Program-made: the position numbers and the translations under genes | In this document: positions 8,661 through 16,730 of the stretch, in pieces | How positions within the stretch are numbered: the first letter of the stretch is position 1 | Layout: each line of letters begins with the position of its first letter | DNA from: Chara braunii | Lineage: Eukaryota; Streptophyta; Charophyceae; Charales; Characeae | Length of the DNA stretch: 20,028 nt | Assembly: GCA_003427395.1 (NCBI GenBank) | Contig: BFEA01000103.1 | Location: 458,691-478,718, forward strand | Direction of reading: 5' to 3' | The notes under the pieces: generated by a model | What the model saw: the letters and a program-made list of their open reading frames with translations, nothing else | The model's database searches: none | What the model was told of the DNA's origin: nothing

Positions 8661-9384
8661 TCGTCCAAACAGACCGAGACCGAAAGTCTATTCGGACGAA
8701 CTTCAAATCTGAATTGATGCCAGAACAAACAAAAATAGGACAGCAAATAAATTAAAACAAATAAATGAACGCTGCCTCGAGTCGAATCCTACGGCCCCAA
8801 GGCCGGCCGTGGGCCTCCAAGGCGCACGTCCGAAGGGCATGCGGCCTGGGCCCCTCCATCAACCGTCGGGTCCCCAAAACGGGGCCCGTGTGCGGGCTCA
8901 ACATGTAACAACTCTCGTGTATGGGAGTTCCAAACATGCTGGATAGATCTGTACTCATCTACCTCGACGATATCTTGGTGTACAGCCGAAGTTTTGACGA
9001 GCATGTGGAGCACCCGCGCACTGTTTTGGAACAGCTACGACAAACCAAGTAAAAACTCAATCACGACAAATGAGAATTCGCGCTGCAAGAGCTAGAGTAC
9101 TTGGGCCATTTTGTGGCCCTTCGTCCAAACAGACTGAGACCGAAAGTCTATTCGGACGAACTGCAAGTCCGAATTAACGCCAGAACAAACAAAAATAGGA
9201 CAACAAATAAATTAAAACAAATAAATGAACGCTGCCTCGAGTCGAATCCTACGGCCCCAAGGCCGGCCGTGGGCCTCCAAGGCGCACGTCTGAAGGGCAT
9301 GCGGCCTGGGCCCCCCCAGCACCCGTCGGGTCCCCAAAACGGGGCCCATGTGCAGGCTCAACATGTAACAGCTCTGGTGTATGG
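8465..9384 (+). repeat. 460-bp tandem duplication of RT core plus LTR-like sequence
   Basis: Units 8465-8924 and 8925-9384 are head to tail with a constant 460-bp offset, checked at GGAGTTCC, at ATAAATGAACGC and at ACATGTAACA. They differ at roughly 25-30 positions by eye. Both carry the same stop after LRQTK, which therefore predates the duplication. Unit 2 keeps YLDD while unit 1 has YLDH. The units begin inside RT codons and end within non-RT sequence. Confidence 0.93.
8658..8905 (-). mobile_element. Possible LTR end of a related element, antisense in RT (copy 1)
   Basis: Read on the minus strand from about 8911, the sequence starts TGTTACATGTTGAGCC. The minus-strand element's LTR starts TGTTACATGCTGCGCC, and the similarity continues with a short GCA. 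This suggests the terminus of a related LTR inserted antisense in the RT. At the RT edge a 15-nt imperfect inverted repeat (TTCGTCCAAACAGAC, reversed as TTCGTCCGAATAGAC) flanks an 11-nt loop at about 8660-8701. A second copy lies at about 9118-9371. No polypurine tract or target duplication was found, so the assignment is tentative. Confidence 0.35.
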
Positions 9385-9561
9385 CCTCGTGGTAGTGTTG
9401 TTCTCTTCGCCTGCTGCCATGCGAGGCAGGCCACTGACATCCTTTCTCGTTTTGGTGTCTGGAGGCCGTGGGTTTCTATATTCTTTGCTTTTTGGTTCTC
9501 TCGTTTTGGTGCCTGGACGTCGTCCTTTTCTTTCTTCTCTGCTTTTTGGTTCTGCATGTAT
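9385..9561. repeat. 54-bp tandem duplication
   Basis: CTCGTTTTGGTG...CTTTTTGGTT occurs from 9446 and again from 9500, with the middle of the unit diverged. No gene is recognised here. Confidence 0.6.
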
Positions 9562-9799
9562 CTGGCATTCGAACCCAAGCCAGGTACAGGGGCTATCTTT
9601 GTGGAGACTGCACGTGGGGTGGCAAATATTTCTTCTGCCCGCCAGAGTGGCAGCCCAATGCTGTTTCACTTTTTCTTTTTCTGGCATTCGAACCCAAGCC
9701 AGGTACAGGGGCTAGCTTTGTGGAGACTGCACGTGGGGTGGCAAATATTTCTTCTGCCCGCGAGAGTGGCAGCCCAACGCTGTTTCACTTTTTCCCTCC
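9562..9799. repeat. 119-bp tandem duplication
   Basis: Units 9562-9680 and 9681-9799 are nearly identical (CTGGCATTCGAACCCAAGCC at each start, GTGGAGACTGCACGTGGGG inside, a T-rich tail). On the minus strand each unit contains GGGTTCGAATGCC, which resembles a tRNA-type B box, but I see no matching A box at the expected distance. Confidence 0.9.
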
Positions 9800-10366
9800 C
9801 TTCTTGTGTCCGTACTTTCTGCACCTGTGCATGTGTGTTTCGACATGCACAGCATGTGGAAACAGCCGAGGAAATAGCATACTCCATTTGCCACCGGCTT
9901 CCTCCCTGGCCCATTGCACCACCGGGCCTTCCCCATGGCCCAAACTGTTTGGGGTGGGGACGAGTTCATTTTCTGCAAGGCCAGGGTCATGTACTGGTGG
10001 TTTAAAGCACCAGTACACCACATCTCGGCCCGCGGGTGTCAGCATGAAACCCGCACCACTTCGGAGGCTGCCGATTTTTTTTTCCAACGGCGGGCCTGGC
10101 CGCACGGCGCCTCCAAGTTTCGGTTGTGGCAACAAAAACTTTCTGCGAGGCTGGGACCGCGGACTAGCGGTTTAAACCACTAGTACTTGGCGCAGCTATT
10201 GGTCATGGAAAAAAATAAGAGTAGAAACATTTCGAGTCGGATGAATTTGGGCGCTACTGTAGTGGCCCGTATGTGTCCTATAATCGTGGGTTGCTAACGG
10301 GCATGGCTTTAGGAAGTACTGCTGGTTTAAGTCATATTCTCTCCCTTTCAATTGTTGTGATGAATT
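9800..10366. other. Unassigned sequence with two TTTAAA palindromes
   Basis: An inverted repeat with 10-bp perfect arms (TGTACTGGTG / CACCAGTACA) and loop GTTTAAAG lies at 9990-10017. An imperfect palindrome around GGTTTAAACC lies at 10163-10184 (ACTAG...CTAGT arms). Both share the GGTTTAAA centre and a CTAGTAC or CAGTAC right edge. No coding region is recognised. Confidence 0.6.
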
Positions 10367-10399
10367 GTGAAGCCTGACAAGTTAGCGCTGAGGCATCTT

Positions 10400-10720
10400 T
10401 TGCAACTTTTCTTAACACTAAGCGCTTCAGACATCCTCACACATGGGACTTCTTCAAGTGAATTTGACTGCGATCACAGCCACATACATCCTGGACAGCC
10501 CCAGACAGTTGATCACTTACGGACGCGCGACACCCTCACAAAAGGACTTTGTCCAGCGAATTTGACTGTGATACATCCCGGAAAGCCCCAAGTGTTTGTC
10601 CTTAGAAGCCCAACTTCCCTTTGGACATCCTCAACCATGAAATTCTTAAAAACTTCAGAAGTGAATTCGACTGTGATCACTGTCAAATACATCCTGGAAA
10701 GCCCCAGACAGAATCTAGGC
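10400..10720 (+). repeat. Palindrome-bearing repeat family, copies 1-3
   Basis: Three roughly 100-bp copies each contain GAATTTGACTGTGATCACAG-type palindromic sequence followed by CATCCTGGAAAGCCCC (centres near 10475, 10570 and 10680). The second copy lacks the right palindrome arm and passes directly from GACTGTGAT into ACATCCCGG. Preceding words ACATCCTCAC and GGACTT are also shared. Further copies are at 11408-11523 and, inverted and more diverged, at about 13880-13985. Confidence 0.75.
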
Positions 10721-10749
10721 TACCAGAGTGGCCCAAGACCACTTCCCGC

Positions 10750-10870
10750 CACGCCACAAAAAAAAAACAACGTTTTTTTATTTTTATTTTTTTAAGTGAC
10801 CAGTTTCCCCTGTGGACTTCCAGGTATTTTATTTTATTTTTAATTATTATTATTATTATTTTTTAATACA
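10750..10870. repeat. A/T homopolymers and (ATT)n
   Basis: An A9 run and T7 to T6 runs at about 10758-10795 are followed by ATTATT repeats at 10840-10860. Simple-sequence DNA with no further assignment. Confidence 0.85.
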
Positions 10871-11280
10871 ACGACAGGAAACGGGCCTGGCATCCCTCAC
10901 AAAAATTCCGTGGTACGGTTTCAGGGCGAGACATTGTCGGTCACGCCAAAGAACAGGGCCAGTACACACCACAAAAACCCATGTCGAAGGAAAAATCACA
11001 GGAAAGAGAAACGGAAAAAGAAGATTTTCCCATACTCGTACATACCGAAGAAACGGAAAAAGACGAGAAAAAAAAGACCAGTTTCCAACACGGGAAAGAG
11101 AAACGAAAAAAGAAGAGAAAAGAGAAAGACCAGTTTCCCATACTCGTACATACCGAAGGTTCAGAAGAGGACAGACGCCAACCATATTGTTAGTTTCTCC
11201 AGCCATCCCAAATGATGTGACGCTGGGCCAAAAGTTGTTCAGTTTATTTTTCTGCATAACATAATTGTCTTTCAAAAAAT
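10871..11280. repeat. Purine-rich block with a 108-bp repeated phrase
   Basis: TTTCCCATACTCGTACATAC followed by CGAAG occurs at 11026-11050 and again from 11134, 108 bp apart, within A/G-rich DNA (GAAACGGAAAAAGA and variants). The plus-strand reading is Lys/Arg/Glu-rich only because of this composition. I do not call a gene. Confidence 0.65.
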
Positions 11281-11407
11281 TTTGACTTGTTCTTTTTTCT
11301 TTTTTTTTGCTGGGACCTTGGTCCTTGCACGGCCGGGCAGCCCAGGTAAACAAGGTGACCCGGGCAGCTTGGCTGGTAGCCTAGGACAGAACACTTTTGC
11401 AACTTCT

Positions 11408-11523
11408 TCAAGACTTACGGACGTGGGACATCCTCACAAAAGGACTTCCAGTGAATTTGACTGTGATCGCAGTCAGATACGTCCTGAAAAGTCCCAAGTG
11501 ATGTCCTTAAAAGCCCAACCTCC
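11408..11523 (+). repeat. Palindrome-bearing repeat family, copy 4
   Basis: Matches 10515-10620 closely: CTTACGGACG, CTCACAAAAGGACTT, GAATTTGACTGTGATCGCAG, AAAAGTCCCAAGTG, and GTCCTTAAAAGCCCAAC. Here the palindrome reads GACTGTGATCGCAGTC with both arms present. Confidence 0.8.
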
Positions 11524-11589
11524 CATTGTCGTTGCAGTCTTGGAGTTTTACCATCTACGCGCCAGATCCCACTGGCAAAGCGGATTGCA

Positions 11590-11856
11590 ATGATTATTAT
11601 GATTATAATGATTATTATGATTATTTTAACGGTATTATTATTATTATTTAAGAATGCCACATTTCATGGTTTAACACAAAGAAATGATAATTATGATTAT
11701 TATGATTATTATGATTATTATTATTTAAGAATGCCACATTTCATGGTTTAACACAAAGAAATGATTATTATGATTATTATGATTATTACGATTATTTTAC
11801 CATTATTATTATTATTATTTAAGAATGCCACATTTCATGGTTTAACACAAAGAAGA
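11590..11856 (+). repeat. Minisatellite: constant 34-bp core with ATT-rich spacers
   Basis: A core beginning AAGAATGCCACATTTCATGG and ending TTTAACACAAAGAA occurs three times without change, at 11650, 11727 and 11821. ATGATTATT-type spacers of different length separate the copies (offsets 77 and 94). The spacers vary in length while the core stays constant. Confidence 0.92.
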
Positions 11857-12378
11857 TCAACACGGTAAGGAAGGAAGAAAGACGAGTGCGTAAAGAGGGA
11901 AGGGAGTGCTAAGCAAAAAAAACTAAGAAAAAAGAAAAGAGTGAAAGACGCCAATCAAGCACCAACCTAACCGCAAAACCATTTCGCCACAGGAAGAGCT
12001 ACAACATGCGAACACAAACAGACATGAGATGCCGCATTGACATTGCAAAGCACTGAGGAGTCAAAAACACGAAGTACGCCAAGGTCCAGTTTCCACCTCC
12101 CCTTCCCCTTGCCCCCAGTCACCACCACACATACACACACACACACACACCAACAAAGATAAAAGATGTGAACTTTCAGTCAGAAAGCACCCATCAGAAT
12201 ACAACCATCATTATGGTGCGTCAGCAACAAGCTCCATTCCTCTCGCTCCCGATGATGAATTGAATTGAACAAAACGCGGCCGCTACACAACAGTTATGAG
12301 CAGCATATTATTTTCTTGCTGTATCGAGTTGCGACTGTTCGTACAACCGGTACAAATGCCACCGGAGGTAATGTACAA

Positions 12379-12383
<5 letters not shown>
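11857..12383. other. No recognisable gene; short (CA)n
   Basis: Contains a short CA tract at about 12126-12150. The rest is unassigned sequence without long open frames. Confidence 0.5.
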
Positions 12384-12432
<49 letters not shown>

Positions 12433-12434
12433 AT

Positions 12435-12488
<54 letters not shown>

Positions 12489-12535
12489 CACACACACACG
12501 CACACCTCTCTCTCTCTCACACACACACACGCATA
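12384..12535. repeat. Compound (TC)n / (CA)n microsatellite
   Basis: (TC)n at 12384-12429 and 12439-12485 are split by ACAATCAAT, then CA and CT runs alternate to about 12535. Confidence 0.95.
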
Positions 12536-12928
12536 GTTGTATGCACACACAGCTAGTACCCTAGGGCGCTCTACCAGTGCGAAGATTTGCCCAATTTGAC
12601 CAAGAATTTACAAAAAATGGGAAAGCATGAGTAGACGACCTCATCGTTGCCATCCAGCCTCAAGGTGAGAGATCTTCCCTCCTCTTCGTCACATGCCACC
12701 ATTTGTCACAGACGATGGGACGAAGTAGAATCCATGCCATGACGGCAAACAGTAAAAACTGATTCCTGCGTGATTGTTCGTGAAGGGCTTGACTTCTCTC
12801 CTTTTTTTTGTTGTTGCGAAAACAACTGGACCACTTGTCGACTGTTATGCGTGTCATCCTTCCTCGCAGGGCCCATGCTTTTCTCTTCTCAATCTTTCCG
12901 CCACTCAATCATGCTCCCCATCCCATCA

Positions 12929-13180
12929 TCAAGAATACTTGGTGATGTCCTGCCAAAATGCTCCTTGTGCCTCTGCACTCCTCCACGCAGACGGCACCCA
13001 GTCATCCTCCGTGGCAAAAAACATTTCATTCCAAATAACTTTCGTTCCGCACCGGTATCCCTTCTCTCGCTGACAAGGGGGAGATCTTCCCTTCCAGATG
13101 CGATTGCAGGTTTGCAGGTCTGCAGCCGCAGCGCCCTTCAGGCCTTCTGTGTACATAAAGTCGGAAACAGCAACATCCTT
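12929..13180 (-). CDS. Unrecognised open frame, possible exon
   Basis: A minus-strand frame stays open from about 13180, through an ATG at 13154-13156, to a TGA at 12929. It encodes a mixed-composition stretch including LQTCNRIWKGRSPPCQ, GYRCGTKVIWNEMFF and DDWVPSAW. Unlike the other open frames in the region, this one is not driven by simple repeats and has a protein-like mix of Cys, Trp and charged residues. I do not recognise the family. No clear 3' splice site precedes it; the upstream frame is closed by a TAA. A second minus-strand frame (12660-12908) with a hydrophobic segment follows but shows no recognised homology. A decayed transposon exon is an alternative. Confidence 0.2.
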   Translation of the reverse strand, partial: KDVAVSDFMYTEGLKGAAAADLQTCNRIWKGRSPPCQREKGYRCGTKVIWNEMFFATEDDWVPSAWRSAEAQGAFWQDITKYS

Positions 13181-13224
13181 CTCAGATTACACAAAACCAT
13201 CAACACAGGGAATTTGCAAGGCCC

Positions 13225-13380
13225 TTAGTCACTTTTTTTTGTTTTTTTTTTGGGACCGTTTCTCGATTTAGGGGCCACACCTTTGACAAAGAAATGGATG
13301 CCTTTTTAAAGTTTTTTTTGTAATTTGGACCGTTTCTCAATTTAGGGGCCACGCCTCTGACAAAGAAATGGACTAGTCAT
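13225..13380 (+). repeat. 74-bp tandem pair with T-rich leader
   Basis: GGACCGTTTCTCRATTTAGG GGCCACRCC...TTTGACAAAGAAATGGA-type units begin at 13253 and 13327, each preceded by a T run. A partial relative lies at about 1106-1125. Confidence 0.85.
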
Positions 13381-13457
13381 TCAATGGGTGAATGTGTATG
13401 TGTTTTTTTTTTAACCCCAAATTATCTCTCTCTCATTCCATCCCTGAATCATTGCAG

Positions 13458-13713
13458 ACCGTCCGTAAAACAAAAAAGTATAGATAGACAGTATAGTAGA
13501 AGATGCAAGGTTGGGCACGTTTGTGTGGGTTCAGCGCCAAGTGCCCACACACCCGCCTGTGTGTGTGTGTGTGTGTGTGCGTGTGTGTGTGTGTGTGTGA
13601 CTAAGTGTGTGTGATACCGTCCATAAAACAAAAAAGTATAGATAGACAGTATAGTAGAAGATGCAAGGTTGGCCACGTTTGTGTGGGTTCAGCACAAGTG
13701 TCCACACGCCCGC

Positions 13714-13777
<64 letters not shown>

Positions 13778-13842
13778 GTGTGTGTGTGTGTGTGTGCGTG
13801 TGTGTGTGTGTGTGTGTGCGTGTGTGACCAAGTGTGTGTGAT
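13458..13842 (+). repeat. Tandem duplication with (TG)n tail
   Basis: Unit 1 (13458-13615) and unit 2 (13616-about 13842) share ACCGTCCRTAAAACAAAAAA, ATAGATAGACAGTATAGTAG, GTTTGTGTGGGTTCAGC, a (TG)n tract and a closing AAGTGTGTGTGATA. The TG tract is about 40 bp in unit 1 and about 120 bp in unit 2, so the simple repeat grew or shrank after duplication. Confidence 0.93.
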
Positions 13843-13855
13843 AAACCTTCAGCAT

Positions 13856-13990
13856 ATTGATATTCTGACAGCATACTCACCCTCGGACTTTCCTGAATGT
13901 ATCTGCCTGCAATCGCGACCTGTCCTGGATGTACCTGACCACAATTACTTCCCAAGTTTGGTAAAAAAAGTCCCGATGTGAGCAGGCCCT
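13856..13990 (-). repeat. Diverged inverted copy of the palindrome-bearing family
   Basis: On the minus strand, GCAGGCAGATACATTCAGGA followed by AAGTCCG parallels GCAGTCAGATACGTCCTGAA followed by AAGTCCC in copy 4. The left half is more diverged. Confidence 0.45.
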
Positions 13991-14640
13991 GAATACTCCC
14001 CTTGACAGCGAAAGAAATTGTTTGATGCATGAAACCGGTGAAACACAAATGACAATCCTCATTGCAAACAAATGTTACAATCTTGGTCATTCCCAAAGTG
14101 GAAATTCACAATGAAAGACGATGCCACCCAATTGCAAAAGAAATGAAAGCACTTTGCAAAGAGATAGAGACCAAAGAAGAGAGAGAAGAAGAAGAAGAAG
14201 GAGAAGAAGAAGAAGAAGAAGAAGAAGAAGAAGAAGAAGAAGACAAGGTTACATGTTGCGGCTTCGCCCACAAAAAAAAATGAAGGGAAAAGGGTGCAAA
14301 TGAGGGTGGATAGGGGTCTGCTGGTCGGGTGTGGGTTTTGGTGGGGTCGGAGTGGTTTTTAGGCTCACCCGTGCATTGTTGTTGACACTGCCGATGGAAT
14401 GCTGCTGCAACTTTGTAAGCCTTGGATATATATATATTTTTTCTTTTTTTCTTTTTTTCCCTGTCAAACACCTGATCACAGTTTGCAATCCTTTCAGTTG
14501 AGGTTTGCTGGGTTGGTGATTGTCCGGATTTGAACTCACCTGTTGTGTGTGTGTCACACTTTGCATACCTGTCTCCCGCTAACCAAAAATATTCTTTCTC
14601 AGATGTCTGGAGATCCGCAATTCTGCTATCGTGTGGGGGG
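13991..14640. repeat. (GAA)n tract inside unassigned sequence
   Basis: 14174-14244 is almost pure GAA/GGA on the plus strand, a mirror-symmetric purine tract of the kind that can form triplex DNA. A short (TA)n plus T runs lie at 14426-14460. The long Glu/Arg or Ser/Phe open frames here are by-products of the triplet repeat. Confidence 0.85.
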
Positions 14641-14670
14641 GAGGGCGCGGGGCGCACAGTTAGTTAGATT

Positions 14671-14729
<59 letters not shown>

Positions 14730-14749
14730 NGCGCACAGTTAGTTAGATT

Positions 14750-14828
<79 letters not shown>
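14641..14828. repeat. Duplicated (TC)n unit with an ambiguous base
   Basis: GCGCACAGTTAGTTAGATTG occurs at 14652-14671 and 14731-14750, each followed by a long (TC)n tract. An N at 14730 sits exactly at the boundary. A related phrase GGCGCGTAGTTGGTTAGATT lies near 19924-19945, so this is part of a local repeat array. Confidence 0.9.
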
Positions 14829-14830
<2 letters not shown>

Positions 14831-15731
14831 CATGCCCAGTTGGGCGATGTACATGAATAACCGAGGATCCGCAATGTGATGAAAAGGACTGAATGGACAA
14901 TGCAGTGCAAGTGAAATGTCAACAAGCAGTGTACATCCTGATACATACAAAAATGGTGCTTTATAGCGCAGTGGAAGACTTAGATACAAGTCCTGACCTG
15001 ACCGGGACTGACCTCTCTCACGTAGTGCAAGACAGCGCAGCAGAATGCTAGAATACTTATGACTAGCCCAATCAATGTCGCAGTACAGACCAAACATACA
15101 TCATCCTCGTCACAAGGTGTGAAGGGGCCTGGCGCTACACACAGGAAGAATGCGGCAGGTCCAGTCCATACACAGACGAAGAGGAGGGGAGCAGACGAAG
15201 AAGAAGGGGGAAGATGGAAATGTCGTCAACACCAAGTCTTCATTACAAGTCCCAGATAATCCCTCGTCAAATGTCTGCAGCCCAATGTCGAGTCTGGATC
15301 CGAATGTCACCAAGCCCGCTCTCTCATAGTCTGCTGATGCAGTGAAGTCAGGTAGCGAGAGGGTGAGAGGGAGATGGTGGACTGAGAAGAGGAAGAAGAA
15401 GAACTCTCTCTCTTTCATGTGCCAGGTACTAACCTGTGAAGATTGCGCCGTGCTGCAGGTACCTCGAAGGCGAAGCTGGAGCTATGGCGCTGCAGGGAAG
15501 TCTCCCTGCCCTCCGCCCAATCCCTCTCTCTCTCAGGTACTACTCTAGCTCCTAATAGCGCCCAGTGCTGACGACTACTGCTAACGCTACTAGTGCCCAG
15601 CGCTCAAGACTACGGCTAGCGCTGCGCACCTCCAGAGTGCTGCTGCCGGATCCTGAAGAGTACCTCCTGCCTCATGAACTGCACGTGAAGTGCCTGGGAA
15701 GTACCTAGGAACTACCTGCAGCCTGCAGGGT

Positions 15732-15757
15732 GGGCCAGTCATATATAGTGCTGGCCC
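15732..15757 (-). promoter_or_regulatory. TATA-like box within a GGGCCAG/CTGGCCC inverted repeat
   Basis: ATATATAG sits between perfect 7-bp arms GGGCCAG (15732-15738) and CTGGCCC (15751-15757). On the element strand this reads CTATATATG, about 250 bp into the LTR and downstream of the U3 repeats, which is the expected place for the LTR promoter. Transcription would start near 15710 if the spacing is standard. Confidence 0.55.
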
Positions 15758-15845
15758 GTCCAGGAGGCTGCTCTTGCCAATGCCAAAACGTGCCAGACCC
15801 TGGGGTTGAAGCTCAAACAAAGGTTGTCTTGAAAATAGGCCAAAG

Positions 15846-15967
15846 GCTGAAATGACAAAGGGCCTGTACGCCCTTGTTTTCAGGCTTTCGGGCTGAAACT
15901 ACACAGGGCCTGTAGGCCCTTGTTTTCAGGCTTTCGGGCTGAAAACGACACGGGGCTGAAAATGGCC
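15846..15967 (-). repeat. 46-bp U3 tandem repeats with nested hairpins
   Basis: Units begin at 15846, 15892 and 15938 (last one partial), exactly 46 bp apart. Each full unit contains GGGCCTGTAGGCCC (or a one-base variant), a 6-bp perfect inverted repeat, and TTTCAGGCTTTCGGGCTGAA, with TTTCAG/CTGAAA arms. The 5' LTR carries about three such units (19430-19560). Repeated short structured units upstream of a TATA box are typical of LTR enhancers. Confidence 0.85.
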
Positions 15968-15999
15968 CGCGCAGCCTGTTGCAGGCGCAGCATGTAACA

Positions 16000-16014
16000 C
16001 CCCCCCCTCCTTAT
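16000..16014 (-). promoter_or_regulatory. Polypurine tract
   Basis: On the element strand ATAAGGAGGGGGGGG lies directly before the LTR's first TG. The polypurine tract primes plus-strand DNA synthesis in LTR elements. Its exact abutment fixes the inner edge of the 3' LTR. Confidence 0.88.
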
Positions 16015-16124
16015 GAAGTCAAGCCGGGTCGACGGCGAAGCTGACGATCTGAAGGTGGAACCTGGACGCGGGTGCGACGTGGAGCCGAAGATACTGGCTT
16101 GCCTTGCATCTTGCCTTCGTGCTT

Positions 16125-16500
16125 GGAGCTCCGCACGGATCAACCAACGGTCAGCTTTGTGAGTGCAGTACGCAAAGTGTACCGAGTACTCAGTTGGCCT
16201 GTTACCGTAGTGTCACTGGGAGATGTCGCCGACCTCTTGAAAATCGTCCATAGAGGGTGGGTCTTGCGATCGTCGCCCGGGAAAATCGTCATGTTCCGCT
16301 GGCATGTAAAGAGCCAACTTGGAGCAATGAAAGACCAGGTAGACAGGCAAGTGGGCGGGCACCTGAATGGTCGACAAAGGTCCTTCAGGTGCATCCCCAG
16401 TGGGTGCCACGATCGCCCAGGGCCCCATCCATTTCGGGAGGAGCTTGCGAGAGATATCTTGTTCAAGGCTGAACTCCATGGCGGAAACCCAAACGAGATT
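16125..16500 (-). pseudogene. pol: Integrase C-terminus: GPY/F module and chromodomain-like tail
   Basis: The minus frame reads GNLVWVSAMEFSLEQDISRK then LLPKWMGPWAI, where KWMGPW matches the GPY/F module, and continues to HLPVYLVFHCSKLALY, the usual close of that module. After a TGA at 16213-16215 the same frame continues TEYSVHFAYCTHKADRWLIR then AEL. This has the spacing of the aromatic and Trp positions of retroelement chromodomains, though it is weak. These parts direct integrase to chromatin. The stop separates the two modules, so no tethered protein would be made without readthrough. Confidence 0.7.
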
Positions 16501-16730
16501 GCCGGTGCGGAATGGCCAAGGAAGACGCTGGTGATTGGCCTGTTGGCTCATGCGTTGCTGCATCTTAGCCATCTGGTCGCGTGGCTTGACAAGTATTCTT
16601 GCATCCGACGCAAGAAAAGAAGATGGTCGTCGCTCTCGACCGTTCGTGGAATGATTGTGTCCAACGGAGAAGTGACTGGCGAGCCGTGCTCGAACTTGAA
16701 GGGCGACATCCCGATAGCCGGGTGGATGGA

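Larger units (their letters stand above)
14829..15999 (-). mobile_element. 3' LTR, about 1.17 kb
   Basis: In element orientation it starts TGTTACATGC immediately after a polypurine tract and ends ...GGGCATGCA, giving TG...CA ends. It holds U3 tandem hairpin repeats (15846 onward), a TATA-like sequence (15740-15749), and a 35-bp tandem duplication (TAGYGCCCAG at 15556 and 15591). The region 15095-15715 recurs at 4862-5300. The start matches the 5' LTR at 19249-19596, but about 110 bp between the two blocks differ. The inner boundary is firm; the outer boundary at 14829 is inferred from the CA end beside the microsatellite. Confidence 0.78.

Noticed and set aside
10812-11264. Lys/Arg/Glu-rich open frames
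   Set aside because: The A/G-rich repeat block explains the composition, and the 108-bp repeated phrase shows that it is repeat DNA.
11590-11860. CRISPR-like array (constant 34-bp repeat with spacers)
   Set aside because: The spacers are low-complexity ATT repeats of unequal length, there are no cas genes, and the context is eukaryotic.
12296-12564. Open frames rich in Leu-Ser and His-Thr
   Set aside because: They are translations of (TC)n and (CA)n microsatellites, not genes.
12550-12585. TGGTAGAGCGCC on the minus strand, like a tRNA D-arm
   Set aside because: No acceptor stem, anticodon arm or T-arm follows at tRNA spacing.
13601-14096. Cys-Val and His-Thr repeat open frames
   Set aside because: They are readings of the (TG)n tract on both strands.
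14062-14303. Poly-Glu or poly-Arg open frames
   Set aside because: Produced by the (GAA)n tract in different frames.
15995-16014. Plus-strand LTR start TGTAACACCCC
   Set aside because: The pol genes run on the minus strand, and the C run is the complement of the polypurine tract, so the LTR lies to its left.
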